Of a DNA stretch of 64,000 nucleotides, positions 12,139 through 21,296 are shown one piece after another. The stretch is from Xanthomonas pisi DSM 18956 (GTDB lineage Bacteria > Pseudomonadota > Gammaproteobacteria > Xanthomonadales > Xanthomonadaceae). The stretch covers positions 38,742 to 102,741 of the forward strand of contig NZ_JPLE01000010.1 of NCBI RefSeq assembly GCF_001010415.1, in the 5' to 3' direction. Position numbers and translations under genes: made by a program. The notes beneath the pieces were generated by a model that was given only the letters and a program-made list of their open reading frames with translations, was not told the origin of the DNA and did not search any database. Every line of letters starts with the position of its first letter. Positions within the stretch are counted from its first letter, which is position 1.

Positions 12139-13965
12139 TCACCGCGCAGGTGCGAGGGTCTTTGCATCCGCCTGCTTGGCGTTGTTGGGCTTGGCATCTT
12201 TGTGATCGGTGCTGCCTGCGGCCGGCTGCGCTGCCGACGCACCGGTGCCCGGCTTGCCGGCCAGCATCCGGTCGCGTGCAGCCTTGAACGGGTTACCCGG
12301 GTACCAGTTCGGCCAGCGGTCGCCGGCGGCGACTTCCTTGCCCACGCCATACACCGCTTGCAGGTCTTCGATGGTGCCGTCGAGTTTCCACGTGGCCGCA
12401 TCGTACTCATCGCCCGGGGCATGGTAGCGATGGCGGCCGTAGTCTTCGGCTGCCGCACGTCCGGCAGCGGTGCCGCCGTCGCGCAGGTCTTCGCCGCCGT
12501 CGGCATACAGCGCCGGCACACCGGCCTTGGCGAAGTTGAAGTGGTCCGAGCGGAAGTACGAGCCGCTTTCCGGCGTGGCCTCGGCGTGCAGCGTGCGGCC
12601 CTGCATCGCGGCGATCGGCTTGAGGATGTCTTCCAGTTCCGAGCTGCCCATGCCGACCACGGTGACATCGCGTGCGCGCCCGGCCACCGACATCGCATCC
12701 AGGTTGATCACCGCCGCGATCTTGTCCAGCGGAAAGCTCGGGTTGGCCACGTAATACTTGGAGCCGAGCAAGCCGGATTCTTCCAGCGTCACTGCCACGA
12801 ACACCACCGAGCGCGCCGGCTTGGGGTCCTGGTGCGCAAAGGCATCGGCGATCTCCAGGATACCGGCCACGCCGGTGGCGTTGTCCACCGCGCCGTTGTA
12901 GATGTTGTCGCCGCTCTCGCCCGGATGCTTGCCCAGGTGATCCCAGTGCGCCATGTACAGCACCGCCTCATCGGCGTGGCTGCTGCCGGGCAGCACGCCG
13001 ACCACGTTGCGCGAGGTCTTCTCGGCGATGCTGCTCTTCAGGTCCACCGACCAGCTGGCCTTCAGCGGCACCGGCTTGAAGCCGCGCTTGCTGGCGTCCT
13101 TGTAGGCCTGGGCCAGGTCCAGCCCGGCGTCGGCGAACAGTTGCTTGGCGGTGTCGGCGCTGATCCAGCCCTGCACCGGCAGGCGCGGGTCCGGGTCGTC
13201 CTTGGCCGGCAGATCGTATTGCGGGCCCGACCAGGAGTTCTTGACCACATCCCAGCCATAGCTGGCGCCGGGCGTGTCGTGCACGATCAACGCCGCCGCT
13301 GCGCCCTTGCGCGCGGCTTCTTCGAATTTATAGGTCCAGCGCCCGTAATAGGTCATGCGCTTGCCGTCGAACAGCTTGGCGTCATTGGTATGGAAGCCGG
13401 GGTCGTTGACGAACATCACCACCGTCTTGCCTTTCCAGTCCTGGCCGGCGTAATCGTTCCACTGCTGCTCGGGCGCATCCACGCCGTAGCCGACGAAGAC
13501 CAGCTCGCTGTTGTCCAGCTTGACCTCGGCCTGGCCGGTGCGCGTGCCCACCACGATATCGGTGCCGAAGGCCAGGCTGCGGGTCTGCTCGCCGCTGCGC
13601 AGACTGGGTGCGGTGGCCGCGTCGGCGGTGGTTTCCACCATCGGCACGTCCTGGAACCAGCTGTCGCCATTGCCCGGCTGCAGCCCGATGCGCTGCATCT
13701 GGTCGCGGATATAGGTCACGGTCTTTTCTTCGCCAGGCGTGCCCGGGCCGCGTCCTTCGAACTCGTCCGACGCCAGCGTCTTGACCAGCTCGGCAAAGTC
13801 GCCGCCAGTCAGCTCGGGCGAGAACGCGTGCCGGCTGACCGGTGCGCTGGGCGTGGCATCGGCCGGCGTTTGCTCGGCCGGTGCGGACGGCGTGTCGGCC
13901 GATTCGCGTTTGCAACCGGCCAGGGCCAGGGTCGCGGCCAGGCACAACAGGATCTTGCGGGGCAT
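12139..13965 (-). CDS. M28-family metallopeptidase lipoprotein
   Basis: A 608-residue exported zinc peptidase, probably an aminopeptidase. The N-terminus ends in a lipobox (LALAGC), so it should be membrane-anchored. After a PA-like insert domain come the M28 zinc motifs: AHWDHLG (His/Asp), DNATGVAGILE (Asp), TLEESGLLGS (Glu pair), VINLDAMS (Asp) and the late His in YHAPGDEYD. The final 50 or so residues are Ala, Lys and Pro-rich low complexity. It is transcribed alone, converging on the PepSY gene. Confidence 0.93.
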   Translation of the reverse strand: MPRKILLCLAATLALAGCKRESADTPSAPAEQTPADATPSAPVSRHAFSPELTGGDFAELVKTLASDEFEGRGPGTPGEEKTVTYIRDQMQRIGLQPGNGDSWFQDVPMVETTADAATAPSLRSGEQTRSLAFGTDIVVGTRTGQAEVKLDNSELVFVGYGVDAPEQQWNDYAGQDWKGKTVVMFVNDPGFHTNDAKLFDGKRMTYYGRWTYKFEEAARKGAAAALIVHDTPGASYGWDVVKNSWSGPQYDLPAKDDPDPRLPVQGWISADTAKQLFADAGLDLAQAYKDASKRGFKPVPLKASWSVDLKSSIAEKTSRNVVGVLPGSSHADEAVLYMAHWDHLGKHPGESGDNIYNGAVDNATGVAGILEIADAFAHQDPKPARSVVFVAVTLEESGLLGSKYYVANPSFPLDKIAAVINLDAMSVAGRARDVTVVGMGSSELEDILKPIAAMQGRTLHAEATPESGSYFRSDHFNFAKAGVPALYADGGEDLRDGGTAAGRAAAEDYGRHRYHAPGDEYDAATWKLDGTIEDLQAVYGVGKEVAAGDRWPNWYPGNPFKAARDRMLAGKPGTGASAAQPAAGSTDHKDAKPNNAKQADAKTLAPAR

Positions 13966-14020
13966 CGGAACTCCTCGTGCGACGGAGTTCCGATCTTAGA
14001 ACGTGCGTGTGGTGAGCGCG

Positions 14021-14677
14021 TCAGTCCTTGGGTGCCACGTCCGAATCGAAGCTGCGTGCGGTGGCACCGGTGACCGCGCCGACCTTGGCGGTGCGATGCA
14101 CATACAGATCCACCTCACGCTCGAAGTGGAGCGGGCCATCGACCACTGCCTTGGGGCCGATCACCACGCGCGGCTTGCGCGAGGGCTTGAAGGAAAAGCT
14201 GAAATTCGGCTTGGTCACCTCGATGCCGCCGTGCACATGCGAGCCCACCCCGACGGTGATGTCGCCATTGACGGTCTCGATGCCCTTGCCGAGGTCGGTT
14301 TCGACCAGGCCGATACTGCCGTTGACCGTTTCCACGCCGCCGCTGACCTGGCTGCCGCGCTCCACCAGCACGCTGCCGTTGACCGTTTCCAGCCCACCGG
14401 AAACGATGACCTTCTGGCCCAGGGAAATCGCGCCGTTGACCGTGGACACACCGCCGGTGCGGGCGCCATCGCCGATCTTGATGCCGCCGTTGACGGTTTC
14501 CACATCCTTGGTCTGCGCACCGGCGCCGATCTCGATGGAACCGTTGACCGTTTCCAGGCCGCCGTAGGTCTTGCCGGCCTCGGCGCTGATGCGGCCGTTG
14601 ACCTTGCTGATGTCCTCATCGGCCCAGGCGGTCGAGCAGGCCAGGGACAATACCAGGAGGAGATACTGGGGCTTCAT
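14021..14677 (-). CDS. Exported protein with repeated ETVNG motifs
   Basis: A 218-residue protein with a signal peptide (LLLVLSLACSTAWA). At least seven short repeats of about 18-20 residues centre on ETVNGSI or a close variant (KVNGRI, STVNGAI, ETVNGDI), a spacing typical of a right-handed beta-helix as in bactofilin-like polymer-forming or DUF4097-like proteins. The C-terminus is basic and not repeated. The start at 14677 follows a long shadow frame, and AGGAGG lies within the coding strand of its neighbour rather than upstream, so the start rests on the signal peptide. Function is unknown; it is divergent from the EnvC-type gene. Confidence 0.75.
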   Translation of the reverse strand: MKPQYLLLVLSLACSTAWADEDISKVNGRISAEAGKTYGGLETVNGSIEIGAGAQTKDVETVNGGIKIGDGARTGGVSTVNGAISLGQKVIVSGGLETVNGSVLVERGSQVSGGVETVNGSIGLVETDLGKGIETVNGDITVGVGSHVHGGIEVTKPNFSFSFKPSRKPRVVIGPKAVVDGPLHFEREVDLYVHRTAKVGAVTGATARSFDSDVAPKD

Positions 14678-14774
14678 GCTGAACCTCGCGCGGTGGCGGC
14701 TGTCTTGGACGTGGCGGCGATCACACCATGCTTGGCTACAATCGCGCACCTGCCTGAAGTCACTGGATCGTTCG

Positions 14775-16073
14775 TTGGCCCCTTCGCCCGCACCGCTGCC
14801 GCGTCCGCCGCTCGTCTCCGCCACCGGCGTGGGGCGCAGGTGGCTGGCGGCGAGCGTGCTGGCCTGCATGCTGCTCGGCAGCGTCAGCGCGGGCGCGCAG
14901 AACCAGCGCGAGACCGAGCGCAAGCTGCAGCAGCTGCGCGATGAGCTCAAGACCATCAGCGCCGACCGGCGCGAACTGGAAGGCAAGCGCGGCACCGCGG
15001 CCCAGCAACTGCGCCAGGCCGACGAAAAGGTCGCCAGGACCGCGCGTGCCCTGAGCGAAACCGAAGCGGCGATGCGCGCACAGGAACAGCATCTGTCCAC
15101 GCTCCAGCAGGACCGCGCGCAACTGCAGCGCGGCCTGCAGAACCAGCGCACCCAGCTGGCCGCATTGTTGCGCGCCGCCGACCAGGTGGGCCGCAACGCA
15201 CCGTTGAAGGTCTTGCTGTCGCAGGACACGGTCGGCGATGCCAACCGCATGCTCGCCGATCACCGCTATGTACAGAACGCACGCGCGCAGCGGATCCATG
15301 CGCTGACCACGCAACTGGATGCACTGGCCAGGGTGGAACAGGACATCGCCACCCGGCGCCAGGCGCTGGATGCCGCGCGCGTGCAGCAGAAGGCGCAGGC
15401 CGCCACCTTGCAGAAAGACCGTTCGCAGCAGGCGGCCACCGTGGCGCAGCTGGACGATCGCTACAAACAACGTGCCGAGCGCGAAAAGGCGCTGGGCCAG
15501 GATGCCAGGTCGCTGGAGCAACTGCTCGCCAATCTGCGTGCGACCGCGGCCAAGGCCGAAGCCGAACGCCGCGCGGCCGCAAAGCGCGCCGCCGCCGAGG
15601 CCGCTGCGCAGGCCAGACGCGGCAAGACCGATCGCCCGGAGCGCCCCGGCAAAACCCCGCCCAAGGTCATCGCCAGCGCACCTGCACCCAAGGTCGGTGG
15701 GCTCAGCTGGCCGGTGTCGGGCAATCTGCTGGCACGCTTCAATGCCACCTTGCCCGATGGGCACACCAGCAAGGGCGTGCTGATCGGCGCCCCCAAGGGC
15801 AGCACGGTCACTGCGGTGGCCGACGGCACGGTGGTGTTTTCCGACTGGATGACCGGCTACGGCATGATCCTGATCGTGGACCACGGCAACGGCTACATGA
15901 GTCTGTACGCGCACAACGACACCTTGCTGCGCGATGCCGGCGCGGCGATCAAGCGCGGCGAAGCGGTGGCCAAGGTCGGCAGTTCGGGCGGGCAGGGCGT
16001 ACCGGCGCTGTACTTCGAATTGCGGCGCAATGGGCAGCCCGTCGACCCGTCGAGCTGGTTGCAGCGGCGTTGA
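14775..16073 (+). CDS. envC: EnvC-type murein hydrolase activator (degenerate M23 domain)
   Basis: Exported coiled-coil protein that probably activates periplasmic amidases at the division septum. The signal peptide covers RRWLAASVLACMLLGSVSAGAQ. A long coiled coil follows (about 240 residues rich in Gln, Leu, Arg, Ala), then a basic linker and a C-terminal LytM/M23 fold. The zinc ligands are missing: KGVLIGAP stands where active enzymes have HxGxD, and ALYFELR where they have HLHFE. That is the EnvC pattern, not an active peptidase. There is no ATG near the signal peptide; a TTG at 14775 or GTG at 14829 is the likely start. The S41 protease follows on the same strand. Confidence 0.85.
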   Translation: MAPSPAPLPRPPLVSATGVGRRWLAASVLACMLLGSVSAGAQNQRETERKLQQLRDELKTISADRRELEGKRGTAAQQLRQADEKVARTARALSETEAAMRAQEQHLSTLQQDRAQLQRGLQNQRTQLAALLRAADQVGRNAPLKVLLSQDTVGDANRMLADHRYVQNARAQRIHALTTQLDALARVEQDIATRRQALDAARVQQKAQAATLQKDRSQQAATVAQLDDRYKQRAEREKALGQDARSLEQLLANLRATAAKAEAERRAAAKRAAAEAAAQARRGKTDRPERPGKTPPKVIASAPAPKVGGLSWPVSGNLLARFNATLPDGHTSKGVLIGAPKGSTVTAVADGTVVFSDWMTGYGMILIVDHGNGYMSLYAHNDTLLRDAGAAIKRGEAVAKVGSSGGQGVPALYFELRRNGQPVDPSSWLQRR

Positions 16074-16581
16074 CGCCGGCCAGTGGTGCGCCTGTGCCGA
16101 CGCGGCGCATCGCATGGTGCGCGCCCGCACTGCAGATCGTTGATGCAGTGGTCGATCAGCGTCGGGTGGTTCTTGGCCAGCGCCAGGTCATTGCATGGAC
16201 CAGGCATTGTTCGCCAGTGCGTGGCAGCGGTATGGCACGGATGCAGCCTGTCCGGCCGCTGCGAGAGACCGACCGATCCGCATGAACCTGCCGCGCCGTG
16301 GTGTCCGCCGACACGCGCCGGGGCAGTGCGTGAGGCCGCGTTCGATCGCTGACCCACGCATGCAGCCAGACACCCATACGCTGCACGCAGGCAGCGCGCC
16401 GCAGGCAGGTGCCTGCCTGCGCCAAGGCGTCGCACCCCGCCTTTCACGTCGCCTGCCAGCTGGCCGCCACCGAACTGCCGCTGCCACACGCGCGCAATTC
16501 AACGCGGATTTACTGCTGCTTCGCGCATAATCCGGTCAGCTCCGTCGTGCGGGGCATCTTGTCTCTTTGCCGGAGTGCTTC
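16074..16581. other. 508-bp gap between envC and the S41 protease gene
   Basis: No gene supported. It contains the palindromic stretch GCAGGCAGGTGCCTGCCTGC near 16398, which could form a hairpin, but there is no T-run. Open frames here are GC-rich and unconvincing. Confidence 0.5.
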
Positions 16582-18159
16582 ATGCGCGTAGCCGTCCTGT
16601 CCGTTGCCCTGTCGCTGGCCTTGTTCGCGTCGCCTGGTTGGGCGCAGACCGCCCGTCCCGCCGCTGCCGCCCAGGCCACTGCGGACGACCCGGAAGCCAA
16701 TGAAGCTGCCGTCTCCAAGGTGCCGCTGGACGAAATCCGCCGCTTCGTGGCGGTGTACAACGCGGTCAAGCAGGCCTACGTCGACCCGGTCGAAGACAAG
16801 AAGCTGATGCACGCAGCAGTGCGCGGACTGCTCTCGGACCTTGACCCGCACAGCACCTATTTCGACAAGGAAGATGCCGAAGCCTTCGACGAACAGGCCA
16901 CCGGCGCCTACGACGGCATCGGCGTGGAGCTGCTGCAGCAACAGGACAACACGCTCAAGGTGATCGCGCCGATCGACGACACCCCGGCCGCGCGCGCCGG
17001 TATTCGCGCAGGCGATGTGATCGTGGCCATCGACGGCAAGCCGATCGATGCCAGCAAGGCGATGGAACCGCTGCGCGGGGAGTCCGGCAGCAAGGTCACG
17101 CTGACCATCGTGCGCGACAAGGCGCCCAAGCCCTTCGATGTGACCCTGCAGCGCCAGACCATCCGCGTGGCCAGCGTGCGCAGCAAGTTGCTGGAGCCGG
17201 GCTACGGCTACATCCGCATCAGCACCTTCCAGGCCGATACCGGAGCCGATTTCCAGAAGAACCTCAAGCAGCTGCAGGCCGGCGGAAAACTGCGCGGACT
17301 GGTGCTGGATCTGCGCAGCAACCCGGGCGGGCTGCTGACCTCGGCGGTGCAGGTGGCCGACGATCTGCTGGACAAGGGCAACATCGTCAGCACCCGCGGG
17401 CGCATCTCCATCAGCGATGCCAAGTTCGATGCCACCCCGGGCGATCTGCTCGGTGGCGCACCGGTGGTGGTGCTGGTGGACGCCGGCTCGGCCAGCGCTT
17501 CGGAAGTGCTGGCCGGCGCGCTGCGCGACAACCAGCGCGCGCGCATCATCGGCAGCCGCACCTTCGGCAAGGGCTCAGTGCAGACCGTGTTGCCGCTGGA
17601 CAACGGCGACTCGGTCAAGCTCACCACTGCGCGCTATTACACCCCCAGCGGCAAGTCGATCCAGGCCAGCGGCATCGTGCCGGACGTGCAGCTCACGCCC
17701 GAGCCGCAGCCGGGCGACGCCGACGTGCCGGCCAGCCTGACCGACTACAGCGAAGCCACCTTGCCGGGCCACCTGCGCGGCGACGACGAAGGCGAAGAAG
17801 GCTATAGCGCTGGCGACGTGCTGCCGGGCGATGGCCCGATTGCCGCAGCCTTGTCCGAACTCAAGCAGCCCGGCTCGGCCGCCAAGGCGCAAACCGCGCT
17901 CAAGGCAAAAGCCCAGGCCGCACAGAAGGCGAGGGCGGCCACCAAGGCGGCGACCGCGCCGAAGCCGGCAGCAGCGCGACCGGCGAGTACCGACAAGGCC
18001 AAGCCAACTGACCCAGCCAAGCCGGCAGCGCCAACGGAAAAAAACAAGCCAGCCACCCCAGCTGACCCGGCCAAGCCCGCAGCACCTGCCGACAAGCAGA
18101 CACCGGCCGAACCGGCCGCGCCTGCGGATAAGCCGGCACCGGTCGAACCGGCCAAGTAA
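16582..18159 (+). CDS. S41-family carboxy-terminal processing protease
   Basis: A 525-residue exported serine protease that trims or degrades periplasmic proteins. The start at 16582 follows CGGAG and opens a signal peptide ending near PGWAQ. A PDZ domain (about residues 110-190; GVELLQQQDNTLKVIAPIDD) precedes the catalytic domain. The nucleophile Ser lies in GSASASE (residues 302-308), and the general-base Lys in TFGKGSVQ is residue 330. The last 100 or so residues are an Ala/Lys/Pro low-complexity tail beyond the normal CtpA end, possibly wall-binding or spacer. EnvC and CtpA homologues are often neighbours. Confidence 0.94.
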   Translation: MRVAVLSVALSLALFASPGWAQTARPAAAAQATADDPEANEAAVSKVPLDEIRRFVAVYNAVKQAYVDPVEDKKLMHAAVRGLLSDLDPHSTYFDKEDAEAFDEQATGAYDGIGVELLQQQDNTLKVIAPIDDTPAARAGIRAGDVIVAIDGKPIDASKAMEPLRGESGSKVTLTIVRDKAPKPFDVTLQRQTIRVASVRSKLLEPGYGYIRISTFQADTGADFQKNLKQLQAGGKLRGLVLDLRSNPGGLLTSAVQVADDLLDKGNIVSTRGRISISDAKFDATPGDLLGGAPVVVLVDAGSASASEVLAGALRDNQRARIIGSRTFGKGSVQTVLPLDNGDSVKLTTARYYTPSGKSIQASGIVPDVQLTPEPQPGDADVPASLTDYSEATLPGHLRGDDEGEEGYSAGDVLPGDGPIAAALSELKQPGSAAKAQTALKAKAQAAQKARAATKAATAPKPAAARPASTDKAKPTDPAKPAAPTEKNKPATPADPAKPAAPADKQTPAEPAAPADKPAPVEPAK

Positions 18160-18399
18160 GCGGCGCGAAAAGATGCGCGTGCGATCGGTTGGATGCAGAT
18201 CGCACGCGTGACATCTGTGGAATGCGCGCTAGTGCGTGCAGCGTGTCCTATCAAGCCTGTCGATATGCTGCAAAACGTGCAACGCGTGGCGCGGTTATCG
18301 CCTTTGGCACTGCGTCTACTGATGACTGCAGTGCAGATGGCCTATGGTAAGGCGCGCATAGAAGCGGCGTCGCCTTAAATGAATTATCAGGTCGCATGA

Positions 18400-18738
18400 T
18401 CATGTGGGACGGGATGCAGCCATACAGATCAATGCGGCGTCAGCAATGATTTGCTCTTTAAGAGGTCGTGGGGCTCCAGTCCATGTCTTAAGCAAGTTCT
18501 CCATGACAATGTAGGCAGTCACGAATTGCGCGCGCGTCGGAACCTTTGGGTTTGTCTCGTCAAGAGAACTTTGAACTATTTTATTGAACGCATCATCTCT
18601 TGCGCTTTTGTCGTGAGGGTACGTTTCCGCTAGTGTCGCAACAAAAAGCGCAGCAGAACTACATTGCGGCACTGATGCTGACGTGAGAATCGGAAACAGG
18701 ATAAACGCCGAACTTGAAATTATGGAAGCTAGCTTCAT
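18400..18738 (-). CDS. Small exported protein, unknown function
   Basis: A 112-residue protein with a clear signal peptide (SSSAFILFPILTSASV) and two cysteines in the mature part (PQCSSAALF, ALICMAAS) that could pair. The rest is predicted mainly helical. No family was recognised. GC content is clearly lower than that of its neighbours, suggesting recent acquisition. It is isolated from other genes on both sides. Confidence 0.6.
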   Translation of the reverse strand: MKLASIISSSAFILFPILTSASVPQCSSAALFVATLAETYPHDKSARDDAFNKIVQSSLDETNPKVPTRAQFVTAYIVMENLLKTWTGAPRPLKEQIIADAALICMAASRPT

Positions 18739-19000
18739 TGATGAGTCCTTGGCTTCAACGCGGGGCCTAATCCGTATATTAAGTGCTTAGATATGGGTTG
18801 ATCGGGTGATCATCGCTCTTTGCAGATCGACCATTGCATGGGCATGTCTGCGCCATGCAGCACCGTGTCGGGCGCCGATTGAAGTCCTATCCAATCCAGC
18901 GCCTTCACAAACCTATCCATGCTTTCCTGTGCGCGTCGCTGCGCCATTCGCGTGCATAGATCTTCGTGCATGCATGGTCCGACTCGCCAGGCAAAACGCG

Positions 19001-19984
19001 CTAGCGCGTCGCCAGCACTTCCGGATTGACCAGATTGCGCGGCGTGCCGGCGGCGAACGCCAGCACATTGTCGAAGGCCGCTTCGAAATACAGCGCGTAG
19101 CTGTCGCGCTCCACATAACCCAGGTGCGGTGTGGCCAGCAGACGTGGGTGCTGCAGGAGCGGGTCGCGCGGGTCCAGCACCGGCTCGCGCTCGAACACAT
19201 CCACCGCCGCCTGCCCGGGCCGGCCCGCATCCAGCGCGGCCAGCAATGCGCCGGGTGCGAGCAATTCGGCGCGACTGGTGTTGACCAGCAAGGCGTCGGT
19301 GCGCATGCGGCCCAGATCCTGCGCAGTCACCTGGTAGCGGGTCTGCGCAGTGAGCCGGCGATGCAGCGACAGCACATCGCTGCGCTCAAACAGCTCCTGG
19401 CGACTGCCCGCAATGGCGTACCCATCGCGCGCGGCCTGCGCGCACGATGCTTCGCCGCCCCAGACCAGCACCTGCATGCCGAACGCGCGCCCGAACCGGG
19501 CCACGCGTTGGCCGATGCGCCCATAACTCCAGACACCCAGCGTGCGGCCATGCAGCGAGCGGCCCAGGCCGGGGTCGCCGGTCGCCTGCCAGCGGCCCTG
19601 GTGAAGGGCGCGCTGATACTCGCTCAGGCGGCGGCTGGCCGACAGGATCAGCGCCCAGGTCAGCTCGGCCGGCGCCACCGGCGAGCCGATACCCTCGGCC
19701 ACCGCCACGCCAACCTCGTTGCAGGCGGCCACATCCACATGCGTGCCCATGCGGCCGGTCTGGCTGATCAGCTTGAGCCGCGGCAAGCGCCGCAACAGCG
19801 TCGCATCCACGCGGGTGCGCTCGCGGATCAGCACCAGCGCATCGGCTTCGACCAGGCGCTCGGCCCATTCGTTGGGATCGCTGGCCAATGCGCCGAGCAC
19901 CTGCACCTCGTGCCCGTCCAGACGCTGCAGACAGGGCAGGTGACGCACCGCGCCCTGGTAATCGTCGGGCACCAGAATGCGCAT
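19001..19984 (-). CDS. D-isomer-specific 2-hydroxyacid dehydrogenase
   Basis: A 327-residue NAD-dependent dehydrogenase reducing 2-oxo acids to D-2-hydroxy acids. The cofactor motif is seen as LGVWSYGRIGQRVARFGRAFG, with the first Gly replaced by Trp-Ser (usually GxGxxG). The catalytic Arg lies in VNTSRAELL, the Glu in VFEREPVLDP, and the His in LATPHLGYVE. The start at 19984 (MRILVPDDYQGAV) overlaps the stop of the upstream DUF1820 gene in a TGATG arrangement, so the two are translationally coupled. Substrate is not determined. Confidence 0.9.
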   Translation of the reverse strand: MRILVPDDYQGAVRHLPCLQRLDGHEVQVLGALASDPNEWAERLVEADALVLIRERTRVDATLLRRLPRLKLISQTGRMGTHVDVAACNEVGVAVAEGIGSPVAPAELTWALILSASRRLSEYQRALHQGRWQATGDPGLGRSLHGRTLGVWSYGRIGQRVARFGRAFGMQVLVWGGEASCAQAARDGYAIAGSRQELFERSDVLSLHRRLTAQTRYQVTAQDLGRMRTDALLVNTSRAELLAPGALLAALDAGRPGQAAVDVFEREPVLDPRDPLLQHPRLLATPHLGYVERDSYALYFEAAFDNVLAFAAGTPRNLVNPEVLATR

Positions 19985-20301
19985 CAACGCGGTTTGGTCG
20001 GCACTGGAAAGCTCACCACCTTGTCGCCAGTGGTCGCATCGCGGATCACCGACTGGCCCTTCTTCTCCACTTCTTCGATACGCACGATGCTCTGCATCGG
20101 CAGGTGCAAGGTCTTGGTATTGCCGAACTCCTCGCGCAGGCGTTCTTCGGTGGGATCGACCACCAGCCCGTCGTGCACGTCGAACACCAACTCGCCGATC
20201 TGGTTGAAGCCCCACAGATGGCTGCCGGTCACTTCGTGCGCATAGAGCTCGTAGACCTTGCCGTGATTGAGAAAAGTGACTTTGTACAGGGGCTTGGACA
20301 T
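19984..20301 (-). CDS. DUF1820 family protein
   Basis: A 105-residue cytoplasmic protein with the DUF1820 pattern: KPLYKVTFLNHGKVYELYA at the start, HLWGFNQIGELVF in the middle and a basic region before KVVSFPVP at the end. Function is unknown. Its stop overlaps the start of the hydroxyacid dehydrogenase gene by one base, indicating an operon. Confidence 0.85.
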   Translation of the reverse strand: MSKPLYKVTFLNHGKVYELYAHEVTGSHLWGFNQIGELVFDVHDGLVVDPTEERLREEFGNTKTLHLPMQSIVRIEEVEKKGQSVIRDATTGDKVVSFPVPTKPR

Positions 20302-20385
20302 GCGCCGATTATAGGCGCGTCATCGCAATGGACGCAGGGCAGCGCGTTGGCACGTGCATGCCTCCGCGCTGCGCCGCTTGCCGCG

Positions 20386-21078
20386 CTAAAACCCGTGGCG
20401 CTTGCGCAGCCGCCGCGCGATGGCCGCGCGCACATACAGCCCGTAGACGATGCCGAACAGGAAGCCGGCGATATGCGCCGACCACGCCACCATGCCGAAC
20501 GCCGGGCCGATGTAGGCGAACACCACCTGCAGCAGTGCCCAGGCGCCGATCAGCAGCGGTGCCGGCACGCGGATGAACTCCAGGAACAGCCCCAACGGCA
20601 GCACGACCCCCAGCTTGGCACCGGGAAACAACGCCAGGTAGGTACCGATCAAGGCCGATACCGCGCCCGAGGCGCCGATGATCACCCGGTCCGGCGTGCC
20701 GATCGCAAAGATCGCTGCCAGGTTGGACGCCGCGCCGCCCACCAGGAACAGCAACAGCAGCCGCCACGGCCCCAGGATGCGCTCGGCCGGCAACCCGAAG
20801 ATCAGCAGGAACACCAGGTTGCCGAGCAGGTGCGACCAATCGGCATGCAGGAACAGCGCCGTGAACAGCCGCAGCACACTGCCGTCGCGCAGCGTCGCCC
20901 ACCAGTCGCCCAGGTTGGACACGCCACTGGACAGCGCGCCCCAGTCCAGCCACAGCGTATTGCGCGCTTCGCCCGGCCGGCTGATCGACCACAGATAGGC
21001 CAGCCACACCGTGGCGAACAACAGCGGCACCGCCCAGCGCGGGGTGGGTTTCTTGCGGGAGGGGAGGGAGACGAACAT
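20386..21078 (-). CDS. Rhomboid-family intramembrane serine protease
   Basis: A 230-residue inner-membrane protein with about six hydrophobic segments. The rhomboid catalytic Ser is in GASGAVSALIG and the catalytic His in SAHIAGFLFG; the HADWSHLLGN loop is also typical. Such proteases cut single-pass membrane proteins within the bilayer. The start at 21078 (MFVSLPSRKK) was chosen because the 15 residues upstream in frame look non-coding. It is divergent from the FadL-type gene. Confidence 0.92.
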   Translation of the reverse strand: MFVSLPSRKKPTPRWAVPLLFATVWLAYLWSISRPGEARNTLWLDWGALSSGVSNLGDWWATLRDGSVLRLFTALFLHADWSHLLGNLVFLLIFGLPAERILGPWRLLLLFLVGGAASNLAAIFAIGTPDRVIIGASGAVSALIGTYLALFPGAKLGVVLPLGLFLEFIRVPAPLLIGAWALLQVVFAYIGPAFGMVAWSAHIAGFLFGIVYGLYVRAAIARRLRKRHGF

Positions 21079-21154
21079 CGGAGTCGCACAATAGCCGGTC
21101 CACGGGCCTGAACCCAGACCCAACCCAACCGCATGTTCAGGACGAAGGTCGTTA

Positions 21155-21182
21155 TTGTTCGGTTAATCGTGGTGGGTATACT
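21155..21182 (+). promoter_or_regulatory. Probable sigma-70 promoter of the FadL-type gene
   Basis: TTGTTC at 21155-21160 and TATACT at 21177-21182, separated by 16 bp, lie about 115 bp upstream of the start codon at 21297. A run of eight G at 21202-21209 would lie in the leader. Confidence 0.5.
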
Positions 21183-21296
21183 GCGTACGGCGTCGTATGT
21201 CGGGGGGGGGTCTCCGGCGCGCTCCAGACACTGGATTGGTGCTGGGCGCGGGCGCTGAACCGACCATTGCAGTCTTTATCCGGAGAGCTACAACTC

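Noticed and set aside
11845..14073. 742-codon plus-strand frame over the M28 peptidase gene
   Set aside because: The minus strand encodes a full peptidase with lipobox and zinc ligands; the plus frame is Ala/Gly/His-rich and lacks motifs.
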